Below are positions 8,746 through 19,531 of a stretch of 53,200 nucleotides of DNA, one piece after another. Source of the stretch: CAZAYP01 sp964489425 [NCBI: uncultured Verrucomicrobiota bacterium] (GTDB lineage Bacteria; Verrucomicrobiota; Kiritimatiellia; RZYC01). The stretch lies in the NCBI GenBank assembly GCA_964489425.1, contig CAZAYP010000042.1, positions 1-53,200 on the forward strand. Direction: 5' to 3'. A model generated the notes under the pieces. It was not told where the DNA came from. It did no database searches and saw only the letters and a list, made by a program, of their open reading frames with translations. The first letter of the stretch is position 1, and each line of letters begins with the position of its first letter. Made by a program: the position numbers and the translations under genes.

Positions 8746-11700
8746 CTACCGCGCTTCGATCCGGTAGAACGCGGCGCCGGCGGCCGCGGCCGGGTCGGTC
8801 CACGCGTTGACCGGCGGCGTGGCCGGCACCTCCGCGGCAACCGGCGCGTACCCGGCGCGCAGGTCCGTGGATTTGAGCACGGTGTAGGCCTCGTTCGCGC
8901 GGCTCAGCCACTGGATGACCACACCGGCGGGCGTGGCCATGACCGCGTTGAGCCGCGGCATCCACGTGGACCGCTCGAACGGCCCGTACTCCTGCACTCC
9001 GCCGTCCGTCTCCAGCTCCACCAGCTTGTAGCGGTAGGTGACGCCGGGCACAGCGCCCGGGTCGTCCACGCAATACGACGCGCCCACGCCGCCGTTGGGC
9101 CAGCCCTTGGCCGGGATGAACGCCAGGTTGATCTTGACCCACCGACCATCCTGCTCGCGGTACACGTCAAAGCCCAGCGTATCCGTCTCCGACGCCGTCT
9201 GCCAGCAAACCAGCACCCGGCCATTCTCCACGCGCAGCGAGAAATCGAACAGCACCACCAGGGTGGGGCTGCTTGATCCCTTGACGTTGATCTCAAACGG
9301 CGACGTGCCGCTATCGTTGAGGATCGACACCTTGGCGGTTTGCACGCCGCTGACCAAAGGCGTGAAACAGATGGTGAAGTTGCTCACCCCGCCCACGGAG
9401 ATCTCGCCGGGCAGGCCAGTGACCTCGAAATACGCGGCCCCTGGGCCGTTGGTGGTCCAGCCGGTGATCAGCAGCGGCAGGTTGCCGGTGTTGGTGATGC
9501 TCAGGATCTGGCACTTCGTGTGGCCATTGGTCACCAGGCCGAAGTCCGTGCCGCGCCCGGAATCCGGCGGCGCGGTGTTGGTCACCACCCCGCCGCTGGT
9601 GAACACCACCATGCCCGGGTAGCCCACGGTGACGGTCACGCGGCCGGTGTTGTTGCCCGGGCCAATGTCCGGCTGGGCGGGCGTGGCCACGGCGGTGTTG
9701 GTGATGGTCCAGCCGACCGTGCCGGCGTTGGCCGCCACGCTCAGGGTCAGCGAGGTGACGGCGGTGTTGGTCAGGGCGCCGATGGTCCAGGTGTTGTAGT
9801 TCGTATTGTAGTGGCCGCTCGAGGCGCCGAGAAACGTCAGGCCCGCGGGCACGGCATCGGTCACGGTGATCATCGTGGCCAGGCCGGGCCCGTAATTGGT
9901 GACCATGAGCGTGTAGGTAAAGGTCTGGCCGACCTTGACGCTGGCGTGGCTGGCGATCTTGGCCATGGCCACGTCCACCGCCTGGGTGGCCAGCAGGATC
10001 AGGCCGGCGCTGTAGTTCCAGTTGGACTGGCCGGCAACCAGGGTGAACGGCGCGGTCAACCCCGATGCCGTGTAGGGCGCGCTGTTGGAGGCGGCCTCGC
10101 CTTCCCCGCCCACGCGGCGCGGCGAAAACTCGTAACCCTCGGGCAGGTCAAACCCGATCAGGAACCCGCCGGGGATGACGTTGGTGAACGCGTAGCTGCC
10201 GTCCAGGTCCGTGGCCGCGCCCAGCACGTAGCTGGTCTGGCTGTTGTACAGCACCACGGGCAGGGTGCCGAACCCCGGCTCGCCCGGATCGCGGTAGCCG
10301 TTGGCGTTCAGGTCCAGCCAGGCGCCGCCGCCGACGGCCGCGTCACCCGCATAACCGAAGTTGTAGTCCGTGTACACCGTCGCGTTGCTGACCACGATCG
10401 CCGCGCGGTTGGGCGTGTTGGTGCCGTCGTGGTCATAGGTGGGGAGGATGCCCGCGGGCAGGGTGTTGGTATCCACCACCACGTGGTAGCTGCCGGTGGG
10501 CACGCCGCTGAGCCCGTAGAACCCGTTGGTGCCGGACCACTGGGTCGGCTCGTTGGTCTGCCAGGTGTAGTCGCCGTTGAGGTCCACGAACACGCGCGCG
10601 TCCGTCACCGGCGGCTCGTCCGGATCGCGCACGCCGTCGCGGTTGCGGTCGTTCCACAGGTAGCTGGCGATGCTGGAGAACTCGAGCAAATAGTCCTCGA
10701 CCTCGCCGTTGTCCGCCGTGCCGGAATAGGCCAGGTCGGGGTAGCTCGGCTGCGAGCCGAACAGGCGGAACCGGGCGAACAGGGCCGTGCCGCGGTCGGC
10801 CGCGAACGCGTTGGTGGCCACGGTGAACGCCTGGGTGTAGGTGCCGGCCGACACCGCGCGGCTGATGACCAGCTCGCCCGCGTCGCGGAAATTGCCGTTG
10901 GTGTTGAAGTCCACGAACCCGACCAGCCAGCCGGCCACGGACCCGCCGACGGTGTAGCGCACCAGGCCGCCGTTGGTGCCGTTGGCCCAGCCGCCAGCCA
11001 CGGCCACGCCGTCCTCCTCGTCGCCGTCGCCCAGGGCGTTGGCGCTGGCGATGCCGTCGATCTCGCTACGCACCCAGCCGCCCAGGAACAGGTTGGTGCC
11101 CGTCTTGATCGCGTGGCGCGCGCCATCCGGCGTGTTGTCCAGCTTGGTGGAGTAAGTCTGCGGCGCATCGCCGAAGTCCTGCTGGACCGTGGACACGAAG
11201 GAGAAGAGCACGCCGGTGATATCCGCGGCCACCCGCGCGCCCTGGAACGCCGCGACCGTGTCGCCCAGCGCGTTGACCGTGTTGGACACCACGGCCACCG
11301 GGCTGGTGTTGGTCGTGGTGGTCAGGCGCAGGTTGGGCTCCGGCGCGGACAGCGACACCAGGTACAGGTTGGAACTCGCGCTGTTGGGCAGGCCGGTGAA
11401 CGCGTAGCCGCCGTCGTTGGTCGTGACCGTCGTGGTGATCAGGGTCAGCTCGCTGGCCGAAGGGATGAGGTCCCCGTTGTCGAGCCACAAATACGCATAC
11501 ACCGGCACGCCCACGAAGGGCGCCGTGGCCGGGCCGTGGCTGCCGCCGCCCTCGAGGATCACCGACCCGCTCAGGTTGTTGGCCCCCGCGTAGCGGTAAC
11601 CGAAGTTCAGCAGGAGATCACAGTCGGTGCAGCCGCTGCCGCCAATGTTGGTGACCACGCCGCCGGACAGGACCACGTTGGTTACCCGGCTGTCGAGCGA

Positions 11701-14700
11701 CCCGTCCGGGTCGTAGGTCTGGGTCATGCCGGCGGGGAAGTCCACGGAGTTGGTTTTCACCGCGATGGTGTAGCGGCCGTCGGCCACGTTGGCAAACGTG
11801 TAGTAGCCGTCCGCGTCGGTCACGGCCGTGCCCACGACCGTGCCGTTGGTGCGCAGCTCCATGGTCACGTACGGGATGCCATACTCGGTGGCGTCGCGCA
11901 CGCCGTTGCCGTTGGCGTCCTGCCACAGCGACTGGCCGATCACGCCGCGCGCCGCGTAGCCGAAATCCGCGCCCATGAAGTTCTGGCCGGCGCTGATGGT
12001 CATTCCATATTGGCCGTCGCAGCCCAGCCCGCCCTGGTCGCACGGCACGCCGTCCGCGTTCGGGTCCGCGGAAATGGCCGCGCCCAGGAGCACGCCGTTG
12101 GTATCCACCACGATCACGTAGTTGGTGGGCGGCAGGCCATAGAACGTGAACAGCCCGTTGCTGGCCGTGGTCTTGGAGTCATACAGGATGTCCAGCCCCG
12201 GGTCGTACACCCGGTTGCCGTTGACGTCAAAGTACAGGTTCACCACCGCGCCGGTCACGCCCGGCTCGGTGATGTCGTGGGCGCCGCTCTTGTTGGCGTC
12301 CCAGAAGATCAGGTTGCCGATGCTGCCCAGGGCGGTGTACCCGAACTTGGACGCCGTATTGGTCGCGCCGCCGGAGATGATCACCACGTAGTTGGTGGGC
12401 GTGGTCGGCACGAACTTGAGCCCGTAGTTGTCCGCGGGAATGCCGTTGGTGCCCACGACCCCGACCCAGTACTTGCCGTCCGGCAGGCCGCTGAACGAGT
12501 AGGCCCCGCCGGCGGCCGTGTAGTTGGTGGTGATGACCACCCAGTTGCCATTGTCGTTGAAATCCGCCATGAGCACCACGGCCACGCCGACCAGGCCGGT
12601 CTCCGTGACGCCGCTCTTGATGCCGTCGCCATTGACGTCGTGCCACGCGTAGCTGCTGATGGCGCCGCTGCCGTAGGCGTAATAGCCGAAGTTCTGGTCC
12701 ATGCGGTTGGTGGTGGTTATGCTCAGGGCGCTCTTGCCATCTTTCAAGCCGTAGGGATCGGCGGTGATCAGGTACTGCTCCGGCAGGCCGGGGCTCGTGC
12801 CATCCACGATAATGATGTAGTTTGTCCTGGGGAGGTTGCTGAAGGTGTAGGTCCCGTCGGCGGCGGTGGTGACGGTGCCCATGAGCCCGTCGTCCGCGGC
12901 GTTGACGTTGCCGTCGCCGTTGGCGTCCTCGTACAGGCGCACGGTCACGCCGGCCAGCCCCGCATCGAACCCGGCATTGAACACGCCGTTGCTGCTGCGG
13001 TCCAGGAACACCAGGTTGCCGATGCTGTTGGTGCCGGTCTTGTAGTAGCTGAAACTCGCGCGCGAGGTGCCGCCGCTGACCACGGTGATCGACGCGTAGT
13101 TGGGCGTGCTGGTGCCGCTGGAGTTATAGGACGGCACCCACCCGCCGCCGGCCATGGACCCGGTGTTCGTGCCCACAGTGACCACCAGGGCGCCGGTGTA
13201 GCTGCCGGTGAACTTGTAGTAGCCGCCGGCCGTGGTCGTGTTGGTGGCCAGCGCGGTGCCGGCGCCGCACGAGGCCGGGCCGCGGCACAGGTACATGGTC
13301 ACGCCGGAGAGCCAGTCGTCGCCCGCGGTCCAGTTGGTCGAGGCGTCGCGGTTGAGATCGTGCCACAGGTAGCCATCAACGGTCGAGGCCGCCGGGATGT
13401 AGCCGAACCGGTTGGTGAAGCTGTGGTTGTCCGGGCTGGCGGCGTCGTACACCAGGGCCACGTTGGCCCGGTTGTTCAGCGATCCGTCCGGATCATAGGT
13501 CTGCGTGCCGGCGCCGCCGGGCAGGGTGGCGGTGGTCACGGTGACCGTGTAGGCGCCGCTGGCCGGGATGCCATAGAAGTAATAGTACCCGTCGCCATCG
13601 GTCACGTTGGTCACCGGGTTGCCGGCGCCGGAGCCCAGGTCCACGCCCGTGGGCGGCCAGAGCACCATGGCCACGCCGCCAAACCCGGTTTCCCAGGCGT
13701 CGCGCACGCCGTTGGCGTTGAGGTCGCCCCACACGTAGCTGCCGATCGCGCCGGCGGGCGACACGGCGGTCGTGGCCGTGGTCGTGCTCGAGTTGACCGG
13801 CAGGCCGGAGTCAAACACCGCGCCGGCCACGGCCGCGATGTTGGTCAGGGTGGTCGCCGCGTTGCCGGCCGGCTCGCGCAGGCGGAACGTCACGGTCACC
13901 ACGGCCGCGCTGCCGCCGTACACCGGGCCCACGTTGTCCCAGTACAGCGTGCCGAGCGCGCCGTTGGTGGTGATGCTCGTGGGCGGCGGGGCGGCACTGA
14001 CAAAGTCCACCAGGTTGGTGCGGAAGTAGTCGCGCAGCGGCACCGTGGTCATGCCGTTGGTGGGCGGGCCGCTGCTGGTCGCGGCCGTCAGGATCCGGAA
14101 CCCGGCCGCGTCGAGCATGAAGGTGCCGCCGCCAGTACCGCCGCCGCCCTTGGTGGCGGTGACCGTGACCTTGGCCGTGGGGAAATCGGTCCACTGCCAG
14201 GTGCGCAGGCTCGACAGGTTGAACTCCATCGTGCCATTCGTGTACGACGCCGTGCGATTGGTGTAGGCAAAGATCGTGGTGTTGCTGATGGCCACGGCGA
14301 ACGTGACCAAATCCGGACTAACGCCCACCCGGAACGCGCCCTGGGTGACCACCACGGCGACCAGGTACACGTTGGTGATGGTGCCGGACCCGGTATTGGT
14401 GTAGCCAAACAAGGGCAAATCGTCGCTCGGGGCAGACCCGAACGCCGCCTTGGCATACCGGCCGTCCGGGGACGGCGGCTGCCATGCGTTGGTGTATTCC
14501 GTCCAGCCCGTGCCGATGGCGCCGCTGTTCGTCCTGGACCAGTTGGTGTAGACCCCGCCCGGCGGCAGCGCGTTGCCCGGCAGCATGTTGGTGACCACGA
14601 TGCGATACGCCACGGTGTTGTTCTCGCGCAGCGGCGGCGTGCCGGTGAAGGTCTTGGTCACGGCCAGCGCGGGCGCAAACCCGAAGTGCACCGTGCCGGT

Positions 14701-16602
14701 GACCGGGCTGCCAATGACGCGCGCCGCATCCAGGTCCAGCGCGCCAGAGCCCTTGGTGGTCAGCCCGTACCCGCCGGGGATGTTGGAGCTGGCGGAGTCC
14801 ACCACCACGATGTAGCGACCGTCAAACAGGTTGGTGAACGCATACGCGCCGTTGGCGCCGCTGTTGGTCGCGGCGCGCAGCGCATCGCCGGCGTCCTGGG
14901 CGCCGCTGGCGTTGCTGTCGTAATAGAGGCTCACGCCCACGTTGGTGATGCCCCACTCGCCGCCGTCCTGGATGCGGTTGCCGAGGATTCCGCCACCGGC
15001 ACCGTCGTCGCGGAACACGATCCCCTGGGCCACGTTCTGGCCCAGCAGATCGGTCAGCGCGTACTCCTGAAGGAACCAAGCGGAGTTGCCGAAGCTCAGG
15101 CCCGCGGACTCGGTCAGCGTGGGGCTGGCCAGCAGGTAGGGGTTGGCCACGGTGGACTGGAACGTCACCGCGCCAAACGCGGCCGCCTGCAGCGGGTCGC
15201 TCAGCCACCACTGGATGTGGGTCACCTGGGCGGCGGCGGCCGGTTCGGCGGCCAGCCAGGAGAGCCCGTTGTTGGTGGAATACATGATCGTGCAGCCAGC
15301 CACGCCGACCGGCAGGGTCAGGCCCGCGGCCGCGCTGCCTGCGACATAGGCCGTGCCCGTGGGCACCATGGCGTTGACCACCAGCGGCAGGCCCAGGTCC
15401 GGGTTGCCGAGGGAAATCGCGCCGGAGTTGGTGAAGCTGATCGTGTAGGTCAGCGCGTCGCCCGGCGAGGCCGTGGACTTGTCCACCGTGTTGTCCATTT
15501 CCACGGCCGACGGCGCCGACTCGATCGGGCTGCCGAGGGTCGCGCCGTAGTCGCCGTTGAACTTTTCGTTCAGCCGGCCGGACGCCGCGCTCTGGTAGGG
15601 CGAGAGCTGGGCCGACCCGCCCGAACGCAGGGCGCGGAACTCGTAACCCACCCAGCCGACCACGCCGTTGTTTTCGGGCAGGTTGTCGAAGTAGAGCTTG
15701 TCGTCCACCACCAGCACCTGTTCGCCGCCGGTCTTGAGCTTGACCACGATGAACGCGTACGTGCGCTCGAGGCGGAACGAGGTGGGGTCAAAGCTGGCCG
15801 CGTCGCCCACGGGTTGCAGCCAGGCGTTCTGGTCCGGCACCAGGTCGCCGTCGCCGTCATAGCCGCCGGAAACGTTGCCCAGATCGTACCACACGCCTTC
15901 GGTCAGGATCGTGGTGCCGGGCGACCCGTCTTCCGGCGAGTTGGTCCAGGCGGGGGCGTACTTGTTCATCAGGTCCTGGTATTCCTGCGGCACCTTGTTG
16001 GCGCTGTTGGGGAAAATCTTGTTGGCCATGGCCGAGATCATGCTGCGGGTGGTCACGGTGCGCCGCACCGCGGCCGTGCGCATGGTGCTCCCCTCCTGGG
16101 CCGTGGCCCAGATGTCGAAATTCATCCACAGGTCGTCGTCCGGCTTGCTGCCGCCGGTGACCGGGGTGCCGGCGCTGTCCAGGACCGGGTAGGTCACGAG
16201 CCAGTACACGGCCACGTAGCTGCCTGGCTCGATCCGCGGCAGGTAGCGCGCGGCGTCCGCCACGCCCGCGGCGCCGCCCACGGGCGACAGGCTGAAGGTG
16301 CCGGCCAGGGGCGGGTGGGCCCGCACGGGGAACACCCCGGGCGTGTTGTTGGTGAAGTTCCCGATGCAGGCATTGAGGTTGGTAATCGCCGTGGCGCCGT
16401 CGTTCCAGAACTTGGCCGAGAGGAACGCCGCCCGCGGCGCCGAAGAGTTGGGCGTGCTCACGTTGGAGTCCACCACCAGGTTGTAGCCGCTGATCACCTC
16501 GACCCGCAGGTTGCCTTACGGGTTGGCCGCCCACGCGACTGCGGAACAGACCAGGCTGCTGCCAATGATCGCCAGAACCAAGGTCAACAATTTAGAACGC
16601 AT
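8746..16602 (-). CDS. Giant secreted SdrD_B/DUF11/GEVED repeat protein, in-frame TAA after the signal peptide
   Basis: The natural start is the ATG at 16600-16602, after an AGGTGG ribosome site. It encodes MRSKLLTLVLAIIGSSLV.. with a signal-peptidase site near AWA-ANP. A TAA at 16516-16518 interrupts the frame directly after ANP; then GNLRVEVISGYNL continues unbroken for about 2590 residues to TAG. Restarting at the GTG at 16497 would lose the export signal. The mature part has a DUF11-like region (about 340-460), some ten SdrD_B-type domains (GSxxWxDxNxNGxxDxxE followed by DGxYxFxxLPxGxY), a GEVED domain (ALGDGDEEDGV through NGEVEDYLLEF), a second DUF11 domain (VGQTFTYTLMVTNYGPG), a choice-of-anchor-D-like domain and a C-terminal beta-domain ending FYRIEAR. 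No LPXTG or PEP-CTERM anchor is present. It is probably a long stalk-like surface or released adhesin. The palindrome GCCACATGTGGC (8730-8741) follows its stop. Confidence 0.8.
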
Positions 16603-16692
16603 GCTCCACCTCACTTTCTTAACTAAGAACCAGCACCATAAACGACAACCAGCGTTTCTTAAAGCATCTAAACTGGGTATAAACTGGGTATA
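16603..16692 (-). promoter_or_regulatory. Promoter and operator-like repeats upstream of the giant surface protein
   Basis: On the minus strand TTGTCG is followed after 17 bases by TAGTTA, a fair sigma-70-type pair, and then by the AGGTGG ribosome site. TTCTTA-AC-TAAGAA at 16616-16629 is an inverted repeat overlapping the -10. Further upstream, an 11-base unit (plus-strand AACTGGGTATA) is repeated exactly in tandem at 16671-16681 and 16682-16692, the spacing of one helical turn, as expected for a regulator bound side by side. Confidence 0.4.
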
Positions 16693-16789
16693 CGACCCCA
16701 GGGCCGAATCAGCCGGAAACGCGGAATGCCGCGCGCCCGTTATCACCTTGTTTTGAGTTCACATGCCACCATCGATTGAAACTGATCTT

Positions 16790-17419
16790 TTATATACCAT
16801 GTCCGTTTCGCGCTCGGACAGCAGTTCCGCCATAATACGCTATGCATTTTTCGCAACCCGGACCGCATGGGCTGGGAGCTTGGCCGAAACCCGACCCGGC
16901 GGCCCAGCGCCGGGTCGGTATCCGCGACATATTCCTGTCATTACAAGACGGGGCGGCCATGAGGAACCAGCACCGGTGGGTGTCGACGCCCAACGCATGG
17001 CCGCTGGCCGCGTCTGTGAGCGGCGCCGCCCCGTTCAGCCTTACACGGAAGTAGAAGTTGTTGACGCTGAACAGCTGCACGGACGTCAGGCGGATCCCCG
17101 GGTTTGTTGCCACGAGCGGGGCATTGGCGAACTGCAACCCAGCCGGCGTATTCGTGGGGAGCACCCGGAGCCACATCACGGGCTGCCCGTTCGTGTTGCA
17201 GTAGAACGCGAATTGGGGCTGTGTGCTGACCGGCGGTGGTCCACCGGCGAGAAGCTTGAGGTTGTCCACGGTCAGAACTTGGGTGCAGGCCAGCCCCTTG
17301 TGCACGTTGAAGACCAGGCCGTCGGTGGAGCGTTGGAGCGCGGGGGTCCCGATCTGGAAATCCGGCATGACACCCGGAACTTTCAATGGCCACGTCAAGT
17401 TTCTCAAGAGACCCTTCAA
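16790..17419 (-). pseudogene. Unrecognised protein fragment, probably a decayed secreted-protein domain
   Basis: The minus-strand frame reads like real protein between about 17390 and 16930: DFQIGTPALQRSTDGLVFNV, TQVLTVDNLKLLAGGPPPV, QPQFAFYCNTNGQPVMWLRV and LFSVNNFYFRVRLNG. The residue mix (Asn, Thr, Val, aromatic) resembles the beta-sandwich secreted proteins elsewhere in the window. Both ends are poor: the first dozen residues and the last 50 (PTRRWAAGSGFGQAPSPCG) look like noncoding translation, and there is no plausible start, ribosome site or signal peptide. I take it as a fragment of a former gene. I do not recognise the family. Confidence 0.35.
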
Positions 17420-17834
17420 AACCCTGCGCGTTCAAGCCGGGCGGATCGCCCCCCCCTGGGCGGAAATCGGACCCTTGAAAAACAAACCCGCGCCCGGCTG
17501 AACTTCACGGCGGACGAATTGCGCGCGATTTGCCGGAATGCCAGGGGCGAGTTGCGCGGCATGCTGGACCCTTCGACTACGCCATGACGCTCTCCGAGTT
17601 CGCTGATCCGCGCTGCTCCGGCGCTCGCGATAGCCGCCCGGCCGGAAACGGTCGTTCAACGGATAAGCGGCGCCGCTCAAGACAATCATCGACCGGACCG
17701 CCACATTCTGCTCCGGCTGCGGCCGTCGGCATTCCGCTGCGGTCGAACGCGACGGGTCTTTCATCCGCTTTTGCGTTGACTGTCCCGCCGGCGAAAATAC
17801 CACGCTCATCTCATCCGCTGCGGACACCTTTCTG
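17420..17834. other. Noncoding or decayed DNA, nothing recognised
   Basis: Open frames exist on both strands but none reads like a conserved protein. A short plus-strand stretch (NFTADELRAICRNA, about 17500-17545) could be a gene fragment. No RNA gene or clear repeat was seen. Confidence 0.3.
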
Positions 17835-18275
17835 ATGCTCCGCAGGAGACCATTCCGGAACCTGTCCGGGCCTGCCATGCACCCGGGCCGGAAGTGGTAT
17901 CACCTCCTCGAGGTCACGGATGATTGCAATTACCGGTGCCCGGTCTGCTATGCCGATGCCGGCGGCTCTCCGGCACCCGCCTATCTCCCGATCGCCCAGG
18001 CGAGAGAGCCAGCCGTTCAGGTCAGGAACAGCGGCGGCGAGACGCTCGCCTTGACGGGCGGCGAACCCACGGGGCATCCCGACTGGCCCGCGATGATCAG
18101 AGAAAGAACGGACATGGGATTGGCCCGCCAGCGTGGCCAGCGGCCCGATGATGGCGGCCGCTACCGGCACGAGCTCGTCCAGTGCCAGCCGCGCTACGAG
18201 CACACGGGCACTTGCGCCGGTCCCACCCGGGCATCGCCGCGGCCAACGTGCTGGGCATGTACGGCGGCGCGCTGA
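17835..18275 (+). pseudogene. Radical SAM enzyme, N-terminal fragment
   Basis: From the Met at 17877 the frame gives HPGRKWYHLLEVTDDCNYRCPVCYADAGG, condensed here to its key residues: the CxxxCxxC cluster of radical SAM enzymes (CNYRCPVC), followed about 40 residues later by the SAM-binding LALTGGEPTGHPDWPAMI. After roughly codon 95 (near 18120) recognisable sequence stops and the frame runs into unrelated DNA, so the barrel is missing more than half of its length. The CPVCYADAG form is found in a family that includes archaeal Tes-like proteins, but a fragment cannot fix the function. It is probably the stump left by a deletion. Confidence 0.6.
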
Positions 18276-18373
18276 CCAACGTGGCGTTCTTCGTGGGCTG
18301 GGAGAACCCCACCATGGACGCCATCGTCACCGTGTCCTTCAATTCGGGACAACCTCAGGCTTTTACGCTCTAA
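18182..18373 (+). pseudogene. Unrecognised C-terminal protein fragment
   Basis: In a frame different from the radical SAM stump, residues from about 18225 read HPGIAAANVLGMYGGALTNV, then FFVGWENPTMDAIVTVSFN, and end at a TAA at 18371-18373. This looks like the genuine end of a former protein, with a hydrophobic stretch, but I do not recognise it. The join to the radical SAM fragment just upstream suggests that a deletion fused the remains of two genes. Confidence 0.3.
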
Positions 18374-18378
18374 TCCTC

Positions 18379-18427
18379 TGTCTAGTTTTGTTCCGGCAAC
18401 AAGTCCAGTTTTGAACCGGCGCCGACA
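18379..18427. repeat. Direct repeat resembling an insertion-sequence end
   Basis: CTAGTTTTGTTCCGG (18382-18396) and CCAGTTTTGAACCGG (18405-18419) are two near-identical 15-base units spaced 23 bases apart. The block begins TGTC and ends GACA. Multiple subterminal repeats next to a TG-type end are a property of IS21-family elements, so this may be a solitary transposon end. No transposase gene remains in the window. Confidence 0.3.
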
Positions 18428-18568
18428 GTCTCTAAAATAGGCATTGCGCCAAGGTGGGATAGTTGGTAATTTTCGATTCCATAAGAAGGGAGATACGCGG
18501 CAAAACTTACGCGTTCATGATATATCTTCCGAGGTGCTCATCCGCACAACCGAACCGTGCTTTTGACC

Positions 18569-19216
18569 ATGCGCATAAAAATCCTGCTCGTTGACGATCA
18601 CGCCGTGATGCGGGACGGTTTGACCGCCCTGATCCAAATGGAGCCGGATTGGGAACTGGTGGGCGCGGTCGAAAATGGCCGGGAAGCGATCGCCCAGGTC
18701 GCGGGGTCACGGCCCCATATCGTGGTCATGGATATTGCCATGCCGGACATGAACGGCATCGAGGCCACCCGCCGGATCGTGCGGGATTGGCCGCAGACCA
18801 GGGTCGTCGCCCTGTCCTTCCACCAAGAAGCACACTTTGTCCGGGAGATGCTGCGGGCTGGCGCGGCCGGTTATATCCACAAGGAGTCGGCGTTCAAGGA
18901 ACTGTCCCAGGCCATCCGGGAAATCTCGAAAGGCCGGGTCTATTTGAGCCCGGCCGTTACCGGCGAAATCGTGCGCAACTACCTGGCGCAGCCCGGCGTG
19001 GCGCCGCCGGCCGGCCCGGAATTGACGCCCCGCGAGCGCGAAGTCCTGCAACTGATCGCCGAGGGCCGCTCCGTCAAGGATATCGCCGGGGCGCTTAACG
19101 TGAGCGGCAAGACCGTCCAGACGTTCCGCGACCGGATCATGCAGAAGCTGCAACTCTTTTCCGTGGCCGAACTCACCAAGTACGCCATCCGCGCCGGATT
19201 TACTTCGTTGGAATGA
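18569..19216 (+). CDS. NarL/LuxR-family response regulator
   Basis: A 215-residue two-domain regulator. The frame can be extended 4 codons to a GTG, but the ATG at 18569 (MRIKILLVDDHAVMRDGL) is the natural start. The receiver (1-120) has Asp55 in VVMDIAMPDMNG as phosphoacceptor, the acidic pair in VDDH, and the Lys of IHKES. The C-terminal LuxR-type helix-turn-helix (about 148-210) reads LTPREREVLQLIAEGRSVKD.. through GKTVQTFRDRIMQKL. It should bind DNA as a phosphorylated dimer. Its likely partner is a HisKA_3 kinase; the only one here is at 5901-7856 on the other strand. It is the first gene of the long plus-strand signalling island, with 0.6 kb of repeat-rich DNA separating it from the next gene. 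Confidence 0.93.
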   Translation: MRIKILLVDDHAVMRDGLTALIQMEPDWELVGAVENGREAIAQVAGSRPHIVVMDIAMPDMNGIEATRRIVRDWPQTRVVALSFHQEAHFVREMLRAGAAGYIHKESAFKELSQAIREISKGRVYLSPAVTGEIVRNYLAQPGVAPPAGPELTPREREVLQLIAEGRSVKDIAGALNVSGKTVQTFRDRIMQKLQLFSVAELTKYAIRAGFTSLE

Positions 19217-19254
19217 GCGGCCAAACGCCGGACAGGGGCTGCAGTAGTTGCGGC

Positions 19255-19350
19255 GGAGACGGCGACGGTGGCCCGTCGCCCTCCATGCAGAACAATCGGG
19301 GCGGCGGGCGGAATGAACCGGGGCTGGAGGGCGGCAGGCCCCTGCCGCCG
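19255..19350. repeat. Palindromic repeat copy A (REPIN-like, two hairpins)
   Basis: Hairpin 1 is GGCGACGGTGGCCCGTCGCC (19261-19280, 8-base arms). Hairpin 2 is GGCGGCAGGCCCCTGCCGCC (19330-19349, 9-base arms). They are 49 bases apart, directly after the response-regulator stop. The same pair occurs again at 19684-19750 and in part inside the next gene. Confidence 0.65.
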
Positions 19351-19412
19351 CATGGGCGGTCCTCACCATTCGCCGAGATGCATGCCGCCTTTGCCGAGGG
19401 GTGTGGATCTTA

Positions 19413-19461
19413 TAGTCAATTTGGAAGCTGGTTGTAGTCAATCCTCCGATTGTGAAGTTCC
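19413..19461 (+). promoter_or_regulatory. Conserved upstream element, copy 1
   Basis: A stretch of about 49 bases (TCAATTTGGAAGCTGGTTGT followed by a CCGATTGTG core and TTCC) matches 23913-23961 closely and without gaps. The second copy lies 80-130 bases upstream of the kinase gene at 24042, and this copy precedes the small ORF at 19532. A shared promoter or regulator site is likely; I do not recognise the sigma or regulator class. Confidence 0.45.
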
Positions 19462-19531
19462 GTAGGGCTGTATAAATTGCGGGCATGAAGGATCGTGAAG
19501 TTGCCACGACACACCCGGAGGAGATGCCAAC

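Noticed and set aside
8746-16497. Periodic repeats in the giant gene considered as CRISPR or DNA satellite
   Set aside because: The periodicity is at protein-domain level (SdrD_B units of about 110-130 residues) with strongly diverged DNA; there are no identical short repeats with spacers.
9340-16626. A 2428-codon plus-strand open frame opposite the giant surface gene
   Set aside because: It is the antisense shadow of a high-GC gene: rich in Gly, Val, His and Arg, no domain pattern, no ribosome site, while the minus strand has clear SdrD_B domains.
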